From: Segatella copri
Lineage (GTDB): Bacteria > Bacteroidota > Bacteroidia > Bacteroidales > Bacteroidaceae
Assembly: GCF_019249795.2 (NCBI RefSeq)
Contig: NZ_CP156892.1
Location: 446,660 to 510,659 of the forward strand
Direction of reading: 5' to 3'
Length of the DNA stretch: 64,000 nucleotides
Within the stretch, counting starts at the first letter, position 1. Each line of letters begins with the position of its first letter. Positions 1 to 9,279 of this stretch are shown one piece after another. The translations under genes were made by a program, and so were the position numbers. The notes below the pieces were generated by a model. The model made no database searches, was not told where the DNA came from, and saw nothing but the letters and a program-made list of their open reading frames with translations.

Positions 1-20
1 TTTGCACCCGCTTAAAAATT

Positions 21-124
21 GAGACGGACAAGTCTCATACGACCAGCTCCCTCGGAATCCCCCAGGATGGGAACATAGCAAGGGTACTTGGTTGTAGCGG
101 TGCGATATGAATCGCTTGTCCACC
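21..124 (+). ncRNA. ffs: Signal recognition particle RNA (small bacterial 4.5S type)
   Basis: The apical part has the SRP core: an AGGA / GGGAACATAGCAAGG pair of strands (about 64-83) resembles the GGAAG...AGCAAGG symmetric and asymmetric loops. The arms fold back as expected: 26-32 pairs with 115-121, and 39-45 pairs with 89-95. A TTTGC at 1-5 looks like the end of a TAnnTTTGC promoter cut by the window edge. In the cell this RNA pairs with Ffh to target membrane proteins. The exact ends are inferred. Confidence 0.75.
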
Positions 125-125
125 C

Positions 126-199
126 GCCTCTTTAGCTCAGTTGGCCAGAGCACGTGATTTGTAATCTCGGGGTCGTTGGTTCGAATCCGACAAGAGGCT
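126..199 (+). tRNA. tRNA-Thr (anticodon TGT)
   Basis: A cloverleaf can be drawn: acceptor GCCTCTT (126-132) pairs with AAGAGGC (192-198), the D arm is GCTC/GAGC, the T arm has TTCGAAT, and the anticodon loop is TTTGTAA with TGT at positions 34-36. The anticodon stem has one T-T mismatch. The CCA end is not encoded. It follows the SRP RNA by one or two bases, so the two are probably co-transcribed. Confidence 0.93.
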
Positions 200-200
200 C

Positions 201-235
201 AAAAAGGAATCTTCTTTTGGAAGGTTCCTTTTTTT
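201..235 (+). terminator. Rho-independent terminator of the SRP/tRNA unit
   Basis: AAAAAGGAA...TTCCTTTTT arms with an inner CTTC/GAAG pair and a TTTT loop are followed by a T run, directly after the tRNA. Confidence 0.8.
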
Positions 236-358
236 ATTTACATACATTTTATTTCTATATTTCATAACATTACAGTTGAAACCTCTATTTCACGAGGATC
301 TATCTTTAATTATATATAAATATTTCCACCCTTTACACCTTATATAATAAAAAAGTTG

Positions 359-367
359 TATTTTTGC
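359..367 (+). promoter_or_regulatory. TAnnTTTGC minus-7 box for the DUF4199 operon
   Basis: TATTTTTGC is an exact match to the Bacteroidetes sigma-70 minus-7 consensus. It lies 40 bp before the chosen ATG. A TTTA at 332-335 is at a plausible minus-33 distance. Confidence 0.7.
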
Positions 368-406
368 AAATTGATATGTTACATCCGTAGAAATACAATA
401 AAAACA

Positions 407-1021
407 ATGAATACAGAAAATAACGAGAATCAGAAAGAAAAGAAGACAAGCCAGCAAATGCATAAGGTTAAAACGATTATCATCGACACAGGCAAGATAA
501 GACAAACCAAAGCATTCGCCCGGCAAGATGGTGCCATCCTCGGAGCTGTCTGGATTGTCAGTTTCGTATGTACCATGCTGGCAGTAGACCCGCAATACCA
601 GATGCTGGGATTCATTTCCAACATTCTCATCATAGCAACCCCATTTGTTGTGGCAAAGCGACTGAAGGCATTCCGTGACTATGCAAGAGACGGACATATC
701 TCTTTCCGTCATGCATTCTACTATTGCATCCAGACATTCTTCAATGCAACCCTTCTGCTTACCCTTGTGCAATATCTTTGGTTCCGTTTTATGGATACGG
801 GTCTATTCATGAACCAACTGCAAACCAACTATCAGATTGTAGCACAAGCGTATCAGTTAACTGCAGGGGAATCTAAAGCCCTTCTTGATGCCGTCAGTAT
901 GATGAAACCGATAGCCTGGGCTTCGATGTTTATGATTACCGACCTGGTAGCAGGTGCTGTACTCAGCCCGATTATTGCTGCTGTAATGGCAAAGAAGAAC
1001 AAACAACAGCATACAAAATAA
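407..1021 (+). CDS. DUF4199 family membrane protein
   Basis: About 204 residues. I start at the ATG at 407 rather than an in-frame ATG at 356, because the earlier one overlaps the TAnnTTTGC promoter. The N-terminus is polar and charged. Then come about four hydrophobic segments (starting GAVWIVSFVCTMLAV, then FISNILIIATPFVV, ATLLLTLVQYLWF, and a last one near the C-terminus), with a short lysine-rich tail. This fits the DUF4199 inner-membrane family, whose function is unknown. The family often sits directly before a GT2 glycosyltransferase in Bacteroidetes, as here (35-bp gap), which suggests a shared role in envelope glycolipid handling. That role is inferred. Confidence 0.85.
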   Translation: MNTENNENQKEKKTSQQMHKVKTIIIDTGKIRQTKAFARQDGAILGAVWIVSFVCTMLAVDPQYQMLGFISNILIIATPFVVAKRLKAFRDYARDGHISFRHAFYYCIQTFFNATLLLTLVQYLWFRFMDTGLFMNQLQTNYQIVAQAYQLTAGESKALLDAVSMMKPIAWASMFMITDLVAGAVLSPIIAAVMAKKNKQQHTK

Positions 1022-1056
1022 CAATAAATAAGAGACAAACAGATAAATACAAGATA

Positions 1057-2028
1057 ATGGATATTTCAGTAATAATTCCTCTTTTCAATGAGGAAGAGTC
1101 GTTACCAGAGCTCTTCGCCTGGATAAAGCGAGTAATGGCCTCAAACGATTTTACTTATGAAGTCATCTTTGTGAACGACGGTTCTACCGACCGTTCATGG
1201 AACGTCATAGAAGAACTTGCAGAGAAGAACGAGCAAGTAAAGGGTATCAAATTCCGCAGAAACTATGGAAAGAGCCCAGCACTCTTCTGTGGTTTCAAAG
1301 AAGCACAGGGCGATGTTGTCATCACCATGGATGCCGATCTACAGGATTCTCCAGACGAGATTCCGGGACTCTACCAGATGATTATGAAAGAGGGATACGA
1401 CCTCGTGTCAGGTTACAAGCAGAACCGTAAAGAAGGAGATCCTCTGAGCAAGACCATCCCTACCAAACTCTTCAATGCTACTGCACGCAAAGTAAGCGGC
1501 ATACACAATCTGCACGACTTCAACTGCGGTCTGAAAGCTTATCGCCTCGACGTAGTTAAGAATATCGAGGTATATGGTGAGATGCATCGTTACATCCCAT
1601 ATCTAGCCAAGAATGCAGGTTTTGCCAAGATAGGCGAAAAGCCTGTTCATCATCAGGCAAGAAAGTTCGGCAAATCAAAGTTTATGGGATGGAACCGCTT
1701 TGTAAATGGTTATCTTGACTTGATGACACTCTGGTTCCTGAGCAATTTTGGCAAAAAACCAATGCACGTATTCGGCTTCCTGGGTAGCGTCGTATTCTTC
1801 ATAGCCTTCCTATCGCTCATCGGCTTAGGTATAGACAAGGCCATCGACCTGCACAACGGCATCTACGGACATCTCATTACCGATTCACCTTACTTCTTCA
1901 TTGCTCTTGTAGCGATGGTTTTGGGTAGCCAGCTGTTCCTTGCCGGATTCCTGGGCGACCTTATCAGCCGCCAGAACCCAAACCGTAACGATTATCAAAT
2001 AGAAAAAGAAATAAGATGCGGAAAATAA
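1057..2028 (+). CDS. GT2 family glycosyltransferase (DPM1/GtrB-like, membrane anchored)
   Basis: 323 residues. The N-terminal GT-A domain starts with SVIIPLFNEEESLPEL, has VNDGSTD near residue 45 and the metal/nucleotide motif DADLQDSPDE near residue 100. Two C-terminal transmembrane helices (about 235-260 and 275-300) follow. This arrangement is that of polyprenyl-phosphate glycosyltransferases, which move a sugar from a nucleotide donor to a lipid carrier at the cytoplasmic face. The sugar cannot be told from sequence. The last 13 bases overlap the next gene, so the operon is translationally coupled. Confidence 0.9.
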   Translation: MDISVIIPLFNEEESLPELFAWIKRVMASNDFTYEVIFVNDGSTDRSWNVIEELAEKNEQVKGIKFRRNYGKSPALFCGFKEAQGDVVITMDADLQDSPDEIPGLYQMIMKEGYDLVSGYKQNRKEGDPLSKTIPTKLFNATARKVSGIHNLHDFNCGLKAYRLDVVKNIEVYGEMHRYIPYLAKNAGFAKIGEKPVHHQARKFGKSKFMGWNRFVNGYLDLMTLWFLSNFGKKPMHVFGFLGSVVFFIAFLSLIGLGIDKAIDLHNGIYGHLITDSPYFFIALVAMVLGSQLFLAGFLGDLISRQNPNRNDYQIEKEIRCGK

Positions 2029-2495
2029 TACCTTTCGTCGTTTTCATGGTTCTAGCCATGATGGGATGTACATCTCTCGACTGCCCACTCAACAATACCG
2101 TATATACCAAATACAAGTTGATGGGCGACAATAAAACGCTAAAAGACACGCTAACGATTTCTACGAAAAAGATAGCAGGAACAGATAGTGTGCTGATCAA
2201 TAAGGATGTAAACGTAGACAGTTTCAGTCTGCCTATGAGTTACAGCCAGGATGAAGACGTATTGTTTTTCGAGATACATACCCTATCGAAACAAGTATTC
2301 AAGGACACCATGACTGTATCAAAGGAAAACCGCTCTCATTTTGAGTCGGTAGACTGCAGTCCATCGTTCTTCCATACGATAACCGATGTTAAGACTACTC
2401 ACAATTATATTGACTCAATAGTCATCAATCAAAAAGAGGTAAATTATGATGCATCCAAAGCACATTTCTACATATATTTTGGCAGCCGCAACTAG
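2016..2495 (+). CDS. DUF6452 family lipoprotein
   Basis: 159 residues with a lipoprotein signal: a short basic start, a hydrophobic stretch and the lipobox MMGC, with Cys18 as the likely lipidated residue. The mature part is a small beta-rich domain beginning TSLDCPLNNTVYTKY, typical of DUF6452 proteins of Bacteroidales. The function is unknown. It overlaps the glycosyltransferase by 13 bp and the next gene by 50 bp, an arrangement that implies co-translation. Confidence 0.8.
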   Translation: MRKIIPFVVFMVLAMMGCTSLDCPLNNTVYTKYKLMGDNKTLKDTLTISTKKIAGTDSVLINKDVNVDSFSLPMSYSQDEDVLFFEIHTLSKQVFKDTMTVSKENRSHFESVDCSPSFFHTITDVKTTHNYIDSIVINQKEVNYDASKAHFYIYFGSRN

Positions 2496-3141
2496 TATGC
2501 TATCCCTATTTGCTGTTCTCCCCTGTCAGGCCCAAAGCAAGAAGAAGATCATAGAGCAGCAGCCTGATACCATACCTTTTTTTAGAGGTATGGCTGTGGG
2601 AGTTGACCTGATAGGTCCCGTACAGTTGATGGTTAGCGACTATGGGCAGTACGAAGCATCTCTCCGTATCAATCTGAAAGACAAGTATTATCCTGTTTTC
2701 GAATTGGGTTATGGAAAGGCAGATGCCAGCGATGAGGCAACCCAAATCTCCTACAAGACCAGCGCTCCCTATTTCAGATTAGGTGTAGACTGGAATCTTC
2801 TGAAGAACAAACACGACGACTACCGTCTGTTTGGCGGTTTCCGTTATGCCTGCACCTATTATGAATATGACCTGAGCGCTCCACCCGTTACAGACCCAGT
2901 ATGGGGCGGCGAAACGCCCTATGGAGGTAATGGCATTTCCTGCAACTATCATTGGCTGGAAGGTGTAATAGGTATTGATGCCAAAATCTGGGGTCCCGTC
3001 CGTATGGGTTGGAGTTTCAGATACAAACGCCGCCTCTTCAAGAACGATGGAGAATTAGGCAACACCTGGTATGTGCCAGGCTACGGTAAGCAGGGAGGTT
3101 CACGCCTTGGCGGAACATTCAATGTAACCCTAGAGATTTAA
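2446..3141 (+). CDS. DUF6048 family outer-membrane barrel-like protein
   Basis: 231 residues. Two ATGs lie in a row at 2446 and 2449, and an AGAGG just upstream supports this start despite the 50-bp overlap with the DUF6452 gene. The signal peptide ends near AQSKKK. The rest alternates hydrophobic and polar residues with many aromatic and glycine positions and ends in LGGTFNVTLEI, whose terminal strand fits a small outer-membrane beta-barrel. It is paired with DUF6452 and is probably its envelope partner (inferred). Confidence 0.75.
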   Translation: MMHPKHISTYILAAATSMLSLFAVLPCQAQSKKKIIEQQPDTIPFFRGMAVGVDLIGPVQLMVSDYGQYEASLRINLKDKYYPVFELGYGKADASDEATQISYKTSAPYFRLGVDWNLLKNKHDDYRLFGGFRYACTYYEYDLSAPPVTDPVWGGETPYGGNGISCNYHWLEGVIGIDAKIWGPVRMGWSFRYKRRLFKNDGELGNTWYVPGYGKQGGSRLGGTFNVTLEI

Positions 3142-3162
3142 AGACTTCATAATGTGTAAAGA

Positions 3163-4182
3163 ATGAAAAAAAAGAAACTTATCTGGCAACTTCCATTTCT
3201 GTTGATACTTATCATTGGTACCATCATTATCATACGTCAGCAGCATAATACGCCCTATCAGAAAGATACCGGCTTTATCTTTGGAACCATCTATCACATT
3301 ACCTATCAGAGTGATACCAACTACCAGCAAGAGATAGAAACAGAACTCAAGAAGGTAGACCAATCCTTGTCTCCTTTCAATAAGACCTCTGTCATCACAC
3401 AGGTAAACCAAGGTAAAGATATTGAGGTAGACGAAATGTTTACCGAAGTATTCCGCATGGCAGAAAGCATCTCAAAAGAAACCAATGGAGCCTTTGATAT
3501 CACGGTTGCCCCAATGGTAAACCTCTGGGGCTTTGGATTCAAGCAGGGGGTACCTCCTACGAAAGTCAAGATAGACAGTATCAAAACGCTGGTTGGTCAT
3601 GAGAAAGTAGCCTTGGAAAAGGGCCGCATCATCAAGCAAAATCCTAAGATCATGCTTGACTGTTCTGCTATCGCCAAAGGATATGGCAGCGACATTGTTG
3701 CCAGATTCCTGAAAAAGAAAGGTATCAGCAACTTTATGGTTGAGATTGGTGGAGAAATTGTAGTAAACGGTGTTAGCGAGAAACAAGTGCCTTGGCATAT
3801 TGGTATCAACAAGCCAACTGACGATTCTACCAATACGAGTCAGGAAATTCAGGATGTACTTGATATTACCGACATAGCCATGGCTACGAGTGGTAACTAC
3901 AGAAACTTCTATTATAAAAACGGCAAGAAGTATGCACATACCATAGACCCCAAAACAGGCTATCCTGTACAGCATAACATCTTATCTGCAACAGTTTTAG
4001 CCAAGAACTGTGCCACAGCCGATGCCTATGCTACCTCGTTTATGGTAATGGGAATGGAGGGCGCAAAACAGATTCTGAAAAAGCATCCGGACCTCTGTGC
4101 ATATCTCATCTATGCTGACGAGAAAGGACAAAACAAGATATGGTATTCACCATCTCTCAAAAACAAGATATTAAATAAATAA
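3163..4182 (+). CDS. apbE: FAD:protein FMN transferase
   Basis: 339 residues. A single N-terminal hydrophobic segment (about 7-24) acts as signal or anchor; no lipobox cysteine is visible. Family motifs are present: DCSAIAKGYGSDIVA (about 166-180), GGEI near 197, the Asp/Met/Thr region DIAMATSGNYRNF, HTIDPKTGYP with His259, and ATADAYATSF (about 285-293). ApbE enzymes attach FMN covalently to Thr/Ser of exported flavoproteins such as NqrB/NqrC and RnfG. No such target gene is in the window. Confidence 0.92.
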   Translation: MKKKKLIWQLPFLLILIIGTIIIIRQQHNTPYQKDTGFIFGTIYHITYQSDTNYQQEIETELKKVDQSLSPFNKTSVITQVNQGKDIEVDEMFTEVFRMAESISKETNGAFDITVAPMVNLWGFGFKQGVPPTKVKIDSIKTLVGHEKVALEKGRIIKQNPKIMLDCSAIAKGYGSDIVARFLKKKGISNFMVEIGGEIVVNGVSEKQVPWHIGINKPTDDSTNTSQEIQDVLDITDIAMATSGNYRNFYYKNGKKYAHTIDPKTGYPVQHNILSATVLAKNCATADAYATSFMVMGMEGAKQILKKHPDLCAYLIYADEKGQNKIWYSPSLKNKILNK

Positions 4183-4188
4183 ACTTAC

Positions 4189-4863
4189 ATGTCAACCAAT
4201 AGACTATACGACAGTTTATTATCACTCCCATTATTCTTGGGAATGACTCGCTATGACTTCCAAAATGTAGCTGGTAAAACCCGTTTTGACTTTCAAAAAC
4301 TGGAAGCGGGTGAAACTATAGTTGAAGAAGGCACCAGTTGTACACGTCTATATTATTTAATCAGTGGAGATATTAAGGTGATAACCCAGGCAGATGACTA
4401 CGGCTATCAGGTAGAAGAAGACATTTCGGCACCGGAATCATTCCAGTTGGAACGACTTTTCGGTCTTACCCAGCGCTTCACTCACACTTATGTGACAAAG
4501 AACAACTGCAGCATCATGTCAGTCAGCAAGCAAGAGATCATGAAGTTATCCGATGAATATGAAATATTCCGCATCAATCTTCTGAACTTGGTCTGCACCC
4601 AATCCCAGAAGAACAACCGCAGACTGTTCAGAGTTCCTGCCAAGACACTGAGTGAGCGCCTGATCCGTTTCTTCGAGAGCCACAGCGTCCGCCCGGCAGG
4701 CAAGAAAATCTTTCATATCAAGATGACCCGTTTAGCAGAAGAGATGAATGTAAAGCGCATCTATGTATCCAAAGCCCTCAACGAATTACAGTCAGAAGGA
4801 CTTATCCAGCTAGAACGAGGCAGAATCTATATCCCTGCACTGGAAAATCTCATCAAACGCTAA
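4189..4863 (+). CDS. Crp/Fnr family transcriptional regulator
   Basis: 224 residues, beginning 6 bp after apbE. The N-terminal cyclic-nucleotide-binding-like beta-barrel (about 1-120) includes EAGETIVEEGTSCTRLYYLISG. The C-terminal winged helix (about 150-224) has a recognition region around AEEMNVKRIYVSKALNEL. There is no Fnr-type cysteine cluster, so an iron-sulfur oxygen sensor is unlikely; the ligand is unknown. Its place at the end of the operon suggests it may regulate the operon or redox genes, but no operator is identified. Confidence 0.88.
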   Translation: MSTNRLYDSLLSLPLFLGMTRYDFQNVAGKTRFDFQKLEAGETIVEEGTSCTRLYYLISGDIKVITQADDYGYQVEEDISAPESFQLERLFGLTQRFTHTYVTKNNCSIMSVSKQEIMKLSDEYEIFRINLLNLVCTQSQKNNRRLFRVPAKTLSERLIRFFESHSVRPAGKKIFHIKMTRLAEEMNVKRIYVSKALNELQSEGLIQLERGRIYIPALENLIKR

Positions 4864-4932
4864 AGAAAATATAACGACCGATAAATATAAGTTAAAAACG
4901 TTTATAATCAAGGCAATAAAGCATTTTTTTGC

Positions 4933-4941
4933 TAACTTTGC
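4933..4941 (+). promoter_or_regulatory. TAnnTTTGC minus-7 box for the M3 peptidase
   Basis: TAACTTTGC is an exact consensus match, 18 bp before the ATG at 4959. This position rules out the upstream in-frame ATG at 4929. Confidence 0.75.
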
Positions 4942-4958
4942 AGCTAAAAAGTAACAAT

Positions 4959-7046
4959 ATGCAAGACAATACAACACAAAATAGAACCAACCCATTCTTC
5001 GTGCCTTACAATACACCGCACGATACAGTACCATTCGAACGAATCCGTCTCGAAGATTATGAGCCAGCATTCATGGAGGGAATCCGCCGTGATGACGAGG
5101 CTACAGACAAGATTGTAAACGATCCGGCAGAGCCAACCTTTGAGAATACCATTGCAAGAGTTGATACCGATAAGGGCGAACACTATTACGACCTCTTGAG
5201 CCGTGTATCTAACGTTTTCTCTTGCATGATGAGTGCTGAAACCTGCGATGAGATGGAAGAGATTGCGCAGAAGATGAGTCCGATTCTCACCAAGCACGCA
5301 AATGACATCACGCTGAACAAGAAACTCTTCGAGCGCATCAAGTTCGTTCACGATCATCCAAACAGAGAACTGACTCCTGAAGAGAAGATGCTTCTGGACA
5401 CCAGCTATGACGGATTCGTACGCAGCGGTGCACTTTTAGATGAAGAAGGTAAAGAGAAACTTCGCAAACTTACAGAAGAAGCCAGTATGCTCACTCTGCA
5501 GTTCTCACAGAATCTCTTAAAAGAAAACAAAACTTTTACACTCCATATCACAGACGAAGCACAGCTCGACGGACTTCCTGAAACAGCAAAAGCAGCTGCT
5601 GCGCATACCGCCAAAGAGCAGGAAAAAGAAGGCTGGATCTTTACACTCGATTATCCAAGTTATTCTCCATTTATGACCTACTCTACCCAGCGTAAGCTCC
5701 GCAAACAGATGTATATGGCACGCAATACGGTATGTACCCATGATAACGAGCAGAACAACCTGGAAATCTGCAAACGACTGGTAAACCTGCGCAGAGAGCT
5801 CGCCCAGTTGCTCGGTTTCGAAACCTATGCCGACTATGTTCTTCGCCATCGTATGGCAAGCAATACAGAACATGTATATAAACTTCTCAATGACCTGATA
5901 GAGGCTTATAAGCCAACGGCAGAAAAGGAAGTGGAAGAAGTGGAAGCCCTTGCCAAGAAGCTGGAGGGTAAAGATTTCGAAATGAAACCATGGGATTTCG
6001 GCTTCTATTCTCATAAACTCCAGATGGAGAAATATAATCTCGATGCAGAAATGCTTCGCCCTTATTTCCAGCTGGACAAAGTGATAGACGGTGTGTTTGG
6101 CCTCGCCAACAAACTGTATGGCATCACCTTTAAGGAGAACAAAGAGATACCGGTATACCACCCAGACGTCAAGGCATACGAGGTATTTGATAAAGACGGA
6201 AGCTATCTGGCTGTATTCTATGCCGACTTCTTCCCTCGCAAGGGCAAGCAAGGAGGTGCCTGGATGACAGAATTCCAGGGACAGTGGATAGACCATAAGG
6301 GGAACAACATACGTCCTCACGTAAGTGTGGTAATGAACTTTACCAAGCCAACAGAAGAAAAGCCTGCTCTCTTGACATTAGGAGAAGTAGAAACCTTCCT
6401 CCATGAGTTTGGTCACAGTCTTCACGGCATGTTTGCCAATACCCGCTTCGAGAGTCTTTCAGGAACCAACGTTTGGTGGGACTTCGTAGAATTGCCATCA
6501 CAATTTATGGAGAATTATGCAATAGAGAAAGATTTTCTCCGTACATTTGCCTTCCACTATCAGACAGGTGAACCATTGCCAGATGAACTCATAGAGCGCA
6601 TCATGAAGAGTCGCAACTTCATGGCAGCCTACGGTTGCCTGCGCCAGGTAAGTTTCGGATTGCTTGACATGGCATACTACACCCAAAAGAAAGAATTTAC
6701 TGCCGACATCATGCCTTATGAAAAGGAAGCCTGGAAAAAGGCGATGATATTGCCACAGTTGCAGGAAACCTGTATGACCGTACAGTTCTCCCACATCATG
6801 GCAGGAGGTTATGCCGCAGGATATTATAGCTACAAATGGGCAGAAGTATTGGATGCTGATGCTTTCAGTGTATTCAAGAAGAATGGAATCTTCGACCAGA
6901 AGACTGCTCAAAGTTTCCGTGACAACGTACTCTCTAAGGGTGGAACAGAGCATCCTATGGTTCTCTACAAACGGTTCCGTGGACAAGAGCCAACCATCGA
7001 TGCACTGCTGGAACACAACGAAATCAAGGTACAACATAAAGGATAA
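4959..7046 (+). CDS. dcp: M3 family metallopeptidase (peptidyl-dipeptidase Dcp-like)
   Basis: 695 residues, the usual size for Dcp/OpdA. It is a zinc oligopeptidase with the HExxH motif HEFGH at 482-486, followed by HSLHGMF, and a downstream glutamate region WWDFVELPSQFMENY that supplies the third zinc ligand. There is no signal peptide at the chosen start, so it is probably cytoplasmic and degrades short peptides. The start at 4959 is chosen because the TAACTTTGC box lies directly upstream. It ends 4 bp before the deaminase gene. Confidence 0.92.
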   Translation: MQDNTTQNRTNPFFVPYNTPHDTVPFERIRLEDYEPAFMEGIRRDDEATDKIVNDPAEPTFENTIARVDTDKGEHYYDLLSRVSNVFSCMMSAETCDEMEEIAQKMSPILTKHANDITLNKKLFERIKFVHDHPNRELTPEEKMLLDTSYDGFVRSGALLDEEGKEKLRKLTEEASMLTLQFSQNLLKENKTFTLHITDEAQLDGLPETAKAAAAHTAKEQEKEGWIFTLDYPSYSPFMTYSTQRKLRKQMYMARNTVCTHDNEQNNLEICKRLVNLRRELAQLLGFETYADYVLRHRMASNTEHVYKLLNDLIEAYKPTAEKEVEEVEALAKKLEGKDFEMKPWDFGFYSHKLQMEKYNLDAEMLRPYFQLDKVIDGVFGLANKLYGITFKENKEIPVYHPDVKAYEVFDKDGSYLAVFYADFFPRKGKQGGAWMTEFQGQWIDHKGNNIRPHVSVVMNFTKPTEEKPALLTLGEVETFLHEFGHSLHGMFANTRFESLSGTNVWWDFVELPSQFMENYAIEKDFLRTFAFHYQTGEPLPDELIERIMKSRNFMAAYGCLRQVSFGLLDMAYYTQKKEFTADIMPYEKEAWKKAMILPQLQETCMTVQFSHIMAGGYAAGYYSYKWAEVLDADAFSVFKKNGIFDQKTAQSFRDNVLSKGGTEHPMVLYKRFRGQEPTIDALLEHNEIKVQHKG

Positions 7047-7050
7047 GAGG

Positions 7051-7503
7051 ATGGCAAACGAACTTTCCAAACAAACCAAGCTCGACCTTCGCTATTTGCG
7101 AATGGCACGTATATGGGCTGAAAACAGCTATTGCAAACGCCGACAGGTAGGTGCACTGGTTGTAAAAGATAAAATGATTATCAGTGATGGCTACAACGGT
7201 ACACCGAGCGGATTTGAAAATGTCTGTGAGGACAACAACGTAACCAAGCCATACGTTCTCCATGCGGAGGCTAATGCTATTACGAAATTGGCTCGCAGCA
7301 GCAACAACAGTGAGGGAAGTACGCTTTACGTCACCGCCTCTCCATGTATAGAATGTGCCAAACTGATCATACAGTCGGGCATCAAACGTGTTGTATATGC
7401 AGAGAAATACCGTCTGGACGATGGTATCAAACTAATGCAACGAGCAGGAATCAAGGTAGAATACCTCAATCCTGATGAAAAGACATCTTCTGTAGAAGAT
7501 TAG
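7051..7503 (+). CDS. Deoxycytidylate (dCMP) deaminase family protein
   Basis: 150 residues; ATG at 7051 follows a GAGG ribosome-binding site. The cytidine/deoxycytidylate deaminase zinc site is complete: HAE (His71, Glu73) and PCxxC (Cys99, Cys102). The fold begins RYLRMARIWAENSYCKRRQVGALVV. The likely reaction is dCMP to dUMP for dTTP synthesis, though the family also contains ComEB-like proteins. It is coupled to the M3 peptidase, with no obvious pathway link. Confidence 0.87.
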   Translation: MANELSKQTKLDLRYLRMARIWAENSYCKRRQVGALVVKDKMIISDGYNGTPSGFENVCEDNNVTKPYVLHAEANAITKLARSSNNSEGSTLYVTASPCIECAKLIIQSGIKRVVYAEKYRLDDGIKLMQRAGIKVEYLNPDEKTSSVED

Positions 7504-7542
7504 AGATAAGATAGATAAAACGTTAGTAAAAAGAGAATTGTT

Positions 7543-9276
7543 ATGAACATGAGTAAGAATAAGACCAACCGCTTTATGCCATTCATCATGGCATTCTGTG
7601 TTGTGATAGGCATTATCATCGGAACATTCTTTTCCAACCATTTCTCAGGAAATCGCCTCAACGTTATCAATAGTGGAAGCAACCGTCTGAACAACCTGCT
7701 CCATCTTATTGATGACCAATATGTAGATGCCGTGAACATCGACTCGCTGGTAGATAAGGCAATTCCACAGATTTTAGCAGAACTGGATCCACATTCCGTA
7801 TATATCAGTGCTAAAGACGCAGCTCAGGCCACCGACGATCTGAAAGGATCTTTCTCGGGTGTAGGCATAGAGTTTGTCATCCGCCAAGATACGATACATG
7901 TACAGAATGTGATACAGAATGGACCTGCCGAGAAAGCCGGACTTTTGGCAGGAGATAAGATTGTAGCCGTAGACGGCAAACCTTTTGTTGGCAAGATTGT
8001 AACCAATCAGGAGGCAATGCATCGCCTGAAGGGTCCAAAGGATACCAAGGTAAAAATCGGAGTTATACGATATGGAAGCAAGAAGGTTAAGACCTTTACC
8101 GTAACCCGAGGTGAAATTCCAACAAAGAGTGTTACAGCAGCTTACATGCTTAACGACAAAACTGGCTATATCCGTATCAAGAACTTTGGCGAGAACACCT
8201 ATCCGGAAATGCTGATTGCTCTGGCTAAACTCTCACAACAGGGATTCACCAACCTCTGTATTGACCTTCGGGATAACTCTGGTGGTTACCTGACGGCTGC
8301 AGTAAACATGGCAAACGAATTCTTGCCAGACAAGAAGCTCATCGTTTACACACAGGGACGCAAATCACCTAGACATAACTATATGAGTGATGGTAAGGGT
8401 GCCTACCAGAAGATTCCGATGGTAGTTCTCATCAATGAAGGTTCTGCATCATCTGCAGAAATCTTTGCGGGTGCCATGCAGGATAATGACCGTGCTACCA
8501 TCATCGGACGACGGTCGTTTGGTAAGGGACTGGTTCAGCAACAGATAGAATTCCCAGACCACAGCCTCATCCGTCTGACCATTGCGCGCTACTATACTCC
8601 TTCAGGAAGATGCATCCAGAAGCCATATACTCTGGGCGATGACAAGGATTATGAGCAAGACTTGCTCGACAGATATCAGCACGGAGAGTTTTTCTCACAG
8701 GATAGCATCAAGCATACAGGACCTGCTTATCATACAGGTAACGGCCGTATTGTCTATGGCGGAGGTGGCATCACTCCAGACATCTTTGTTCCTGAAGATA
8801 CGCTCGGCATGACATCCTATTTCAAGGAGGCTAGTCTGAGTGGTCTCATCTTGCAGTTTGCCTTCACTTATACAGACGATAACCGCCCGAAGTTGAATAA
8901 CTTCAAGGAGATGATGGAACTTGCCGATTATCTTGACAGTCAGGACATGGTTGAAAAGTTTGTCAGCTATGCCGATAAACATGGTTTAAAACGTAGAAAT
9001 CTTTTAATCAAGAAATCACACAAACTATTAGACCGTGTCATCGACAGCCGTATCATCTACAATATGTTGGACGAGCAGGCATGGACCCAATACATCAATC
9101 TTGATGATCCAGTCATCAAAAAGACGCTGGATGTATTTGAGAACCATGCAGCATTTCCAAAGAAACCAGAGCCAGCCCAAAAACGCGCTGCGAAGAAAGA
9201 AAAGATAGCTATGGCGAATACGCCCTACAACTATTCTTCCTTACACCATAATAATTGTATGATAGCAAACGCTTAA
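7543..9276 (+). CDS. S41 family C-terminal processing protease
   Basis: 577 residues. An N-terminal signal anchor (about 12-32) places it in the periplasm. A PDZ domain (about 95-180) is followed by the S41 catalytic domain with the serine region GSASSAEIFAG (301-304) and the lysine in FGKG (Lys328). The C-terminal extension of about 200 residues is typical of Bacteroidetes CtpA homologues. Such enzymes trim or degrade envelope proteins from the C-terminus. A second ATG six bases inside could also be the start. It ends 3 bp before the folate gene. Confidence 0.92.
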   Translation: MNMSKNKTNRFMPFIMAFCVVIGIIIGTFFSNHFSGNRLNVINSGSNRLNNLLHLIDDQYVDAVNIDSLVDKAIPQILAELDPHSVYISAKDAAQATDDLKGSFSGVGIEFVIRQDTIHVQNVIQNGPAEKAGLLAGDKIVAVDGKPFVGKIVTNQEAMHRLKGPKDTKVKIGVIRYGSKKVKTFTVTRGEIPTKSVTAAYMLNDKTGYIRIKNFGENTYPEMLIALAKLSQQGFTNLCIDLRDNSGGYLTAAVNMANEFLPDKKLIVYTQGRKSPRHNYMSDGKGAYQKIPMVVLINEGSASSAEIFAGAMQDNDRATIIGRRSFGKGLVQQQIEFPDHSLIRLTIARYYTPSGRCIQKPYTLGDDKDYEQDLLDRYQHGEFFSQDSIKHTGPAYHTGNGRIVYGGGGITPDIFVPEDTLGMTSYFKEASLSGLILQFAFTYTDDNRPKLNNFKEMMELADYLDSQDMVEKFVSYADKHGLKRRNLLIKKSHKLLDRVIDSRIIYNMLDEQAWTQYINLDDPVIKKTLDVFENHAAFPKKPEPAQKRAAKKEKIAMANTPYNYSSLHHNNCMIANA

Positions 9277-9279
9277 GGC